Position numbers and translations under genes: made by a program. Positions 60,245-64,000 of a DNA stretch of 64,000 nucleotides are shown one piece after another. Source of the stretch: CAVSUB01 sp963730995 (GTDB lineage Bacteria > Acidobacteriota > Vicinamibacteria > Vicinamibacterales > 2-12-FULL-66-21); contig CAVSUB010000005.1 in the NCBI GenBank assembly GCA_963730995.1, positions 124,001-188,000 on the forward strand, given 5' to 3'. Each line of letters opens with the position of its first letter. The first letter of the stretch is position 1. The notes under the pieces are model-generated. The model was given only the letters and a program-made list of their open reading frames with translations, was not told the origin of the DNA and searched no databases.

Positions 60245-60946
60245 TCATTTCCCTTCTACACGTCCAGCCCGGACGATGAAGCGTTGCGGTGCTGGACCGA
60301 CGTGATAGAACGGGTAGCACGTGACCAGCGTGAGCGAACGTGTGGGCGTCGCGTCGAGCACGGACACATCCTCCGGAGACACGACCCAGGTCCTTTCGAC
60401 GCGGTACATCTCCTTCTCTCGCAGAGTCTCGAGCTCGATGGTGTCACCCGGCGCGATGTCTTTCAGGCCTCTGAAAAACCCGTCGCGGTGGCCGGCGATA
60501 CCAGAGTTGCCATCCGTCCCCGGCAGTGCCGTGCCGTCGATGTGACCGACGGCGCGGTCGAGTGTCGAGTCATCGGTGCCCGGCAGGACTGCCACCTCCA
60601 GGCGAATCTTCGGGACGCGCAGGACCGCGAGCGGGGACAGCGCCGGTTGGCTCAATGCCCGCCGCCAGGCGTTGATACGTTCCGAGTCCCAAAGGCTCAG
60701 ATCTGGTGCTTGGGGCTGCTGGAGCGCAGCCGCCTGAAGGACAGCAAACCGCGCGAGTTCCCGCCGAGCCCCCACTGCACCGTCGACGGTCAGCGCGCCG
60801 TACGCAACCAGGCACACTACGCCAGTCGTCCACGCGATGCATTCCGCGAGAACGCCGAGACGGCGCACCGTTATCCGAGCGATGGGCTGAGCAGGTTGCA
60901 CTCCCGAAACCTGGCGTCCTCGCAGCACTCTCCCGCTATGCGACAC
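60245..60946 (-). CDS. Sortase (class D/E-like)
   Basis: A cysteine transpeptidase that cuts LPXTG-type signals. One N-terminal membrane helix (LAECIAWTTGVVCLVAYGAL) is followed by the sortase beta-barrel: LAVLRVPKIRLEVAVLPGTD, SGIAGHRDGFFRGLKDIAPG (catalytic His153), LTLVTCYPFYHVGPAP (catalytic Cys210) and QRFIV (Arg222); numbering is from ATG 60946. That ATG lacks a ribosome site and the first residues are coded by repeat-like DNA, so GTG at 60901 or 60868 may be the true start. A sortase in a Gram-negative genome is uncommon but known in Acidobacteriota; the adjacent LPKTA protein is its natural candidate substrate. Confidence 0.85.
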   Translation of the reverse strand: MSHSGRVLRGRQVSGVQPAQPIARITVRRLGVLAECIAWTTGVVCLVAYGALTVDGAVGARRELARFAVLQAAALQQPQAPDLSLWDSERINAWRRALSQPALSPLAVLRVPKIRLEVAVLPGTDDSTLDRAVGHIDGTALPGTDGNSGIAGHRDGFFRGLKDIAPGDTIELETLREKEMYRVERTWVVSPEDVSVLDATPTRSLTLVTCYPFYHVGPAPQRFIVRAGRVEGK

Positions 60947-60955
60947 GGCGACAGC

Positions 60956-61079
60956 GCCGCGACGGCATCACGGCCACGCAGGTCGCGTGCCAGAGCTGGT
61001 GGCCTAGTATTATTCCTGTTTTCGTCCGCAGTTTCCAAGAGGCCTTGCCTACTCCGATCCGACGGAGCCGCTCCGAAAC
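60956..61079 (+). repeat. About 125-bp imperfect direct repeat, copy 2
   Basis: Partner of 57233-57358. Weak similarity continues back into 60919-60955, overlapping the presumed 5' end of the sortase gene. It lies in the divergent gap 60947-61409, which must also hold the promoters for the sortase and the lipoprotein gene; no other gene is seen in that gap. Confidence 0.6.
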
Positions 61080-61409
61080 CCACTCCTCTCACCCAGGGCA
61101 AGCAGCCCTGACTGAGCAGGTCAGCGGACGTCCTCAACGCTGGCTGCCTGATCTCGCGTGCTGGAACGAGAACTGCTCATCGCTTCAGGACCGCAGCCGC
61201 TTGAAGTCGACCGTCCGTCTCGGAAGTGGCTGAATCACCGCGGTTTCCATCAAATAGTGGTGATGCTCGCGTGTTCGATCTGTCGGCAGACCTACGACAT
61301 CTCGTGATCGGCGTCATATCTCGGAGGCATGAGCGGAGGTCAGACGGACGTGCAGAATGCCAGCGCTCCGGTTCGCACCGGTCGCCAACACGGATCTCGC
61401 GTAGCGTTG

Positions 61410-62678
61410 ATGCGCGTGACCGCATGCCTCGCCCTGGCGTCCCTGGCGGCCTGCGCCAGCGTCGGTAAGAAGCCCGAGCAACCCGATCTGAAGCCCTGGC
61501 CGGAAATCCGGCCCGATTTTCGCGTCGAATCGCTGCGGGCGCGCATGCAGGAGTACTCGATCACGTTCGCAGCGGAGGTCGATCTCGCGGCCACGGCCAT
61601 CGAGCAACGGGCGGCGGATTCGACAGTCCGGCGCAACGCGGTGCTCTGGAGGGTCCGCGCAATACCCGAGATGCGGAAGGCGTGCTTTCGGCTGGAGCCG
61701 ATCGGTGCCCTCGTCGACGCCTGGATCTTCGCACGGCAGATGGATCAGCTCTTCAGCGAGGGCGCCGGCGCAGGCGCCTTCGGCACATTGCAACCCGAAG
61801 CCGTCGGAGTCTCGCGCCGACTCGTCGACCAGATGCGGGAGATCGGCGGCTCGATCGCCGTAACTCCGCAGGCAAGGGACGATTTCGAGCACAGATTCAT
61901 CGATCCGTGGCTTACCGAACATCCCCTCCATGACGTCACGTTCGTCCGCGAATCTCCGATTGCCCGCTTCGCGGAGCAATTCCCGGCGCGCGGCGACATG
62001 TTCCAGTCCGTCGGCAACCTGGAGCAACTGGCGATCGGCCTCTCCCAGCAGGCGCGTATCTACCTGGCCGATCTGCCGCGGCAGGTTCGGGGAGAAGTCG
62101 ACCTGCTGCGCGCTGACATCCTGCCTTCTGAAGATTTCGCGGCGATGCAGCGCGACCTGCACATGAGCGCTGCAGCAGCGGATCGCATCGCTACGACTGC
62201 CGAAGCCCTGCAACCCCTCATCCTGAGCGAGCGACGGGTCGTCCTCGACGAAATCGGACGGCAGCGCGCGCTGGTGATGGAGGGCGTTTCCGTCGAACGA
62301 GAACGGGCGGTCGGCGCGATCGTCCAGGCGTTTGCCGCGGAACGCACCGAAATACTGCATAGCTTCGAATTGCAGCGGCTGGCCACGCTCGAGTGGGCGA
62401 CTGCCGAGCGCCGTGAGGCGATCGCCGACGTCCACCGCGAGCTGGCCGAGTCGATCGAAGCGCTGCGTGCTGAGCGCGCCGTCGTCGTCAACGACGTACG
62501 CCACATCGTCGATATGGTCCTGCTCCGCGTGGCCATATTCCTCGTCGCCGGAGTGTTGCTCGCGCCGCTCGTCGCTCACGCCTACGCCCGTGTCTGGCCG
62601 CGGCGATGGCGCGACCCGCAGAGACAGTCGCGCGGAGCGGAACCGCGCGACCCTCCTGCACCTCCGCGCTCGACATGA
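61410..62678 (+). CDS. Lipoprotein with long coiled coil and C-terminal membrane helix
   Basis: About 422 residues from ATG 61410, which starts a lipoprotein signal (MRVTACLALASLAACASVGK; lipobox SLAAC). Upstream in-frame starts to 61329 exist but would give an over-long n-region. The body is largely helical, with charged heptad-like stretches (DEIGRQRALVMEGVSVERER, TAERREAIADVHRELAESIE). It ends in a membrane helix (MVLLRVAIFLVAGVLLAPLV) and a basic cytoplasmic tail. A protein lipid-anchored at one end and membrane-spanning at the other could bridge the periplasm. I recognise no family. The frame is intact. Confidence 0.65.
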   Translation: MRVTACLALASLAACASVGKKPEQPDLKPWPEIRPDFRVESLRARMQEYSITFAAEVDLAATAIEQRAADSTVRRNAVLWRVRAIPEMRKACFRLEPIGALVDAWIFARQMDQLFSEGAGAGAFGTLQPEAVGVSRRLVDQMREIGGSIAVTPQARDDFEHRFIDPWLTEHPLHDVTFVRESPIARFAEQFPARGDMFQSVGNLEQLAIGLSQQARIYLADLPRQVRGEVDLLRADILPSEDFAAMQRDLHMSAAAADRIATTAEALQPLILSERRVVLDEIGRQRALVMEGVSVERERAVGAIVQAFAAERTEILHSFELQRLATLEWATAERREAIADVHRELAESIEALRAERAVVVNDVRHIVDMVLLRVAIFLVAGVLLAPLVAHAYARVWPRRWRDPQRQSRGAEPRDPPAPPRST

Positions 62679-62763
62679 ATTCGCGTTGGTTTAGGACCCG
62701 CGGTTCGGTTGACCCTTCGGCAGAGATATGACGAGGACAGTCCCCTAGAATCGGGCGCAACCT

Positions 62764-64000
62764 ATGTCCGTCGAGTGGCATTTCCTGATCACGTTCAACG
62801 AACAGCTGCGACCCTTGAAGGATCCGGTCGAGATCCAGGAGGCTGCCGTCCGCCTGATCGGGGAACATCTCCAGGCCAGCCGCGTCAACTACGCGCACAT
62901 CGATGGCGACGAGTTCGTCATCAGCCGGTCCTATGCCGACGGGGTCCCGTCATTCGCAGGTCGAGGTCCGGTCGTCCGATTCGGCCAGGCCATCGTCGAC
63001 GCGTGCCGCCGTGGCGAGACGGTAGCCGTCGATGACGTCAATACGGATCCGCGATTCACGGACGCGGAGCGCGAGCAACTGCTCGCAGGCGAGACTGCGG
63101 CGTTCGTCGGCACGCCGCTGATCAAGGATGGTCGATGGCTGGCGACATTCGGCGTCCACAGCGCCACGCCGCGGAGCTGGAGCCGCGAACAGATCGCATT
63201 GGTTGAAATCACCGCCGACCGGACGTGGTCGGCCGCGGAGCGGGCCCGCGCGGAAGAGGCGCTGGGCCGGAGCGAGAGCCGCCAGGCGTTCCTGCGCCGC
63301 CTGACCGACACCATCCGCACGCTCGCCGATCCTGCGCGCATGCTTCACGAGACCTGCCGCCTGCTCGGCACCCACCTCCGCGTCAATCGCGTCGCCTACG
63401 GCGAGATTGAAGGCGACGACTGCACCATCGTCCACGACTACGTTGACGGTGTTCCCTCGATGGCGGGCCACGTTCAGTGGCGCAATCTGGCGGGTAGCCG
63501 CACCGCAGACATCCTCAAAGGCTGGACGCTGTCGGTCAATGACACGGCGACGGATTCGCACACGCCAGAGGAGCGCGCGGCGCTGGAGGCGGCGGGCATC
63601 AAGGCCTACATTTGTCCGCTGCTGATCAGGAACGGCCATTTCGTCGGCGCGTTCGGAATTCACAGCCGCTCGCCACGCGTGTGGACGCCAGACGAGATTG
63701 CCCTGGTTCAGGAAGTCGCCGATCGGATCTGGGCGACGCTCGAGCACCGCAAGACGGAAGCCGAGCTGCGCGCGAACGAAGAGCGCCTGGCGTTTCTTCT
63801 CCGGCTGAACGACGCGCTCCGCCCGTTGAGCGGCGCCGCGGCCATCCAGGAAACGGCTGCAAGGCATCTTGGCGAGCACCTCGGCGTTGCCCGCGTCGGA
63901 TACGCTGAACTCGAGGGCCGCGAATACATGATTCGCCGCGAGCACACCCGCGGCGTCGAGCCGCTCGTCGGACCGCCCGTGCAAATCAGTGTGGGGGCGA
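62764..64000 (+). CDS. Multi-GAF sensor protein, 3' end outside window
   Basis: Opens at ATG 62764 (an in-frame TAG lies 18 bases upstream) and runs off the right edge, with 412 residues visible. It has tandem GAF domains of about 170 residues each, with repeated openings: FLITFNEQLRPLKDPVEIQE, FLRRLTDTIRTLADPARMLH and FLLRLNDALRPLSGAAAIQE. Each continues with the pattern LGxHLxVxRVxYxExEG. The linkers (WSAAERARAEEALGRSESRQ) are short coiled coils. Such proteins usually end in a histidine kinase, cyclase or diguanylate cyclase, but that part lies outside the window. It begins with a GAF domain, without signal peptide or membrane helix, so it is a soluble sensor. Confidence 0.8.
   Translation, partial: MSVEWHFLITFNEQLRPLKDPVEIQEAAVRLIGEHLQASRVNYAHIDGDEFVISRSYADGVPSFAGRGPVVRFGQAIVDACRRGETVAVDDVNTDPRFTDAEREQLLAGETAAFVGTPLIKDGRWLATFGVHSATPRSWSREQIALVEITADRTWSAAERARAEEALGRSESRQAFLRRLTDTIRTLADPARMLHETCRLLGTHLRVNRVAYGEIEGDDCTIVHDYVDGVPSMAGHVQWRNLAGSRTADILKGWTLSVNDTATDSHTPEERAALEAAGIKAYICPLLIRNGHFVGAFGIHSRSPRVWTPDEIALVQEVADRIWATLEHRKTEAELRANEERLAFLLRLNDALRPLSGAAAIQETAARHLGEHLGVARVGYAELEGREYMIRREHTRGVEPLVGPPVQISVGA

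Overview
The window is a high-GC, densely coded stretch of a Gram-negative bacterial chromosome. It has outer-membrane proteins, lipoproteins, a tripartite efflux system and a DcaP-type porin. Several traits suggest Acidobacteriota, perhaps a Vicinamibacteria-like soil lineage: the 3' end of an Oar/CarboxypepD-type TonB receptor, a sortase with an LPKTA-ended partner, a DUF3604-PPIase-HupE cluster and several secreted orphan proteins. This placement is an inference from gene types; there is no rRNA or other marker gene here.

Layout. 0-11 kb: DUF3300 protein, polyphosphate kinase 2, SulP transporter, a scar with gene remnants, an orphan sensor kinase, and a YiaW/YiaV-like membrane-fusion plus TolC-type efflux operon on the minus strand. 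11-14 kb: a secreted orphan, a sigma-54 activator and a broken antibiotic-biosynthesis-monooxygenase-like gene. 14-23 kb: a sugar-phosphate operon (pgi, zwf, GH63-like hydrolase, rpiB, tkt). 23-28 kb, minus strand: a receiver/anti-sigma-kinase-like fusion and the DUF3604-PPIase-HupE operon. 29-37 kb: a secreted MetA-like protein, MltF-like transglycosylase, a second GH63-like hydrolase, GH13 amylase and an MscS channel. 37-41 kb: a cyclase-like receptor overlapping an MscS channel with a C-terminal cyclic-nucleotide-binding domain. 41-56 kb: a plus-strand membrane and acid-stress block (DcaP porin, basic amino-acid decarboxylase, AspT, aspartate 4-decarboxylase, second AspT, Ca2+/H+ antiporter, VIT-like protein, dicarboxylate symporter fused to a solute-binding domain, nucleotide transporter). 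56-64 kb: secreted orphans (one with a FAM20/HipA-like kinase signature), the LPKTA protein, a convergent sortase, a lipoprotein and a multi-GAF protein cut by the window edge.

Many genes are split into two to five frames although each piece matches one family and the pieces are collinear. I count 19 such genes, concentrated at 7-10, 13.6-20.7, 24.5-28.4 and 45.6-56.4 kb; 28.9-38.2 kb is clean. Several breaks sit in short G/C runs. Base-calling or assembly indels are therefore the likeliest cause, and I annotate each as one gene with its breaks noted.

The most interesting points are: (1) the cyclase/channel pair, in which the cyclase domain lacks its catalytic residues and the channel's ligand-binding domain lacks the usual phosphate-binding arginine; (2) the secreted kinase-like orphan; (3) the sortase and LPKTA-protein pair; (4) the AspT-AsdA-AspT acid-stress block; (5) several families of dispersed palindromic repeats. 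I saw no tRNA, rRNA, CRISPR array or intact insertion sequence.
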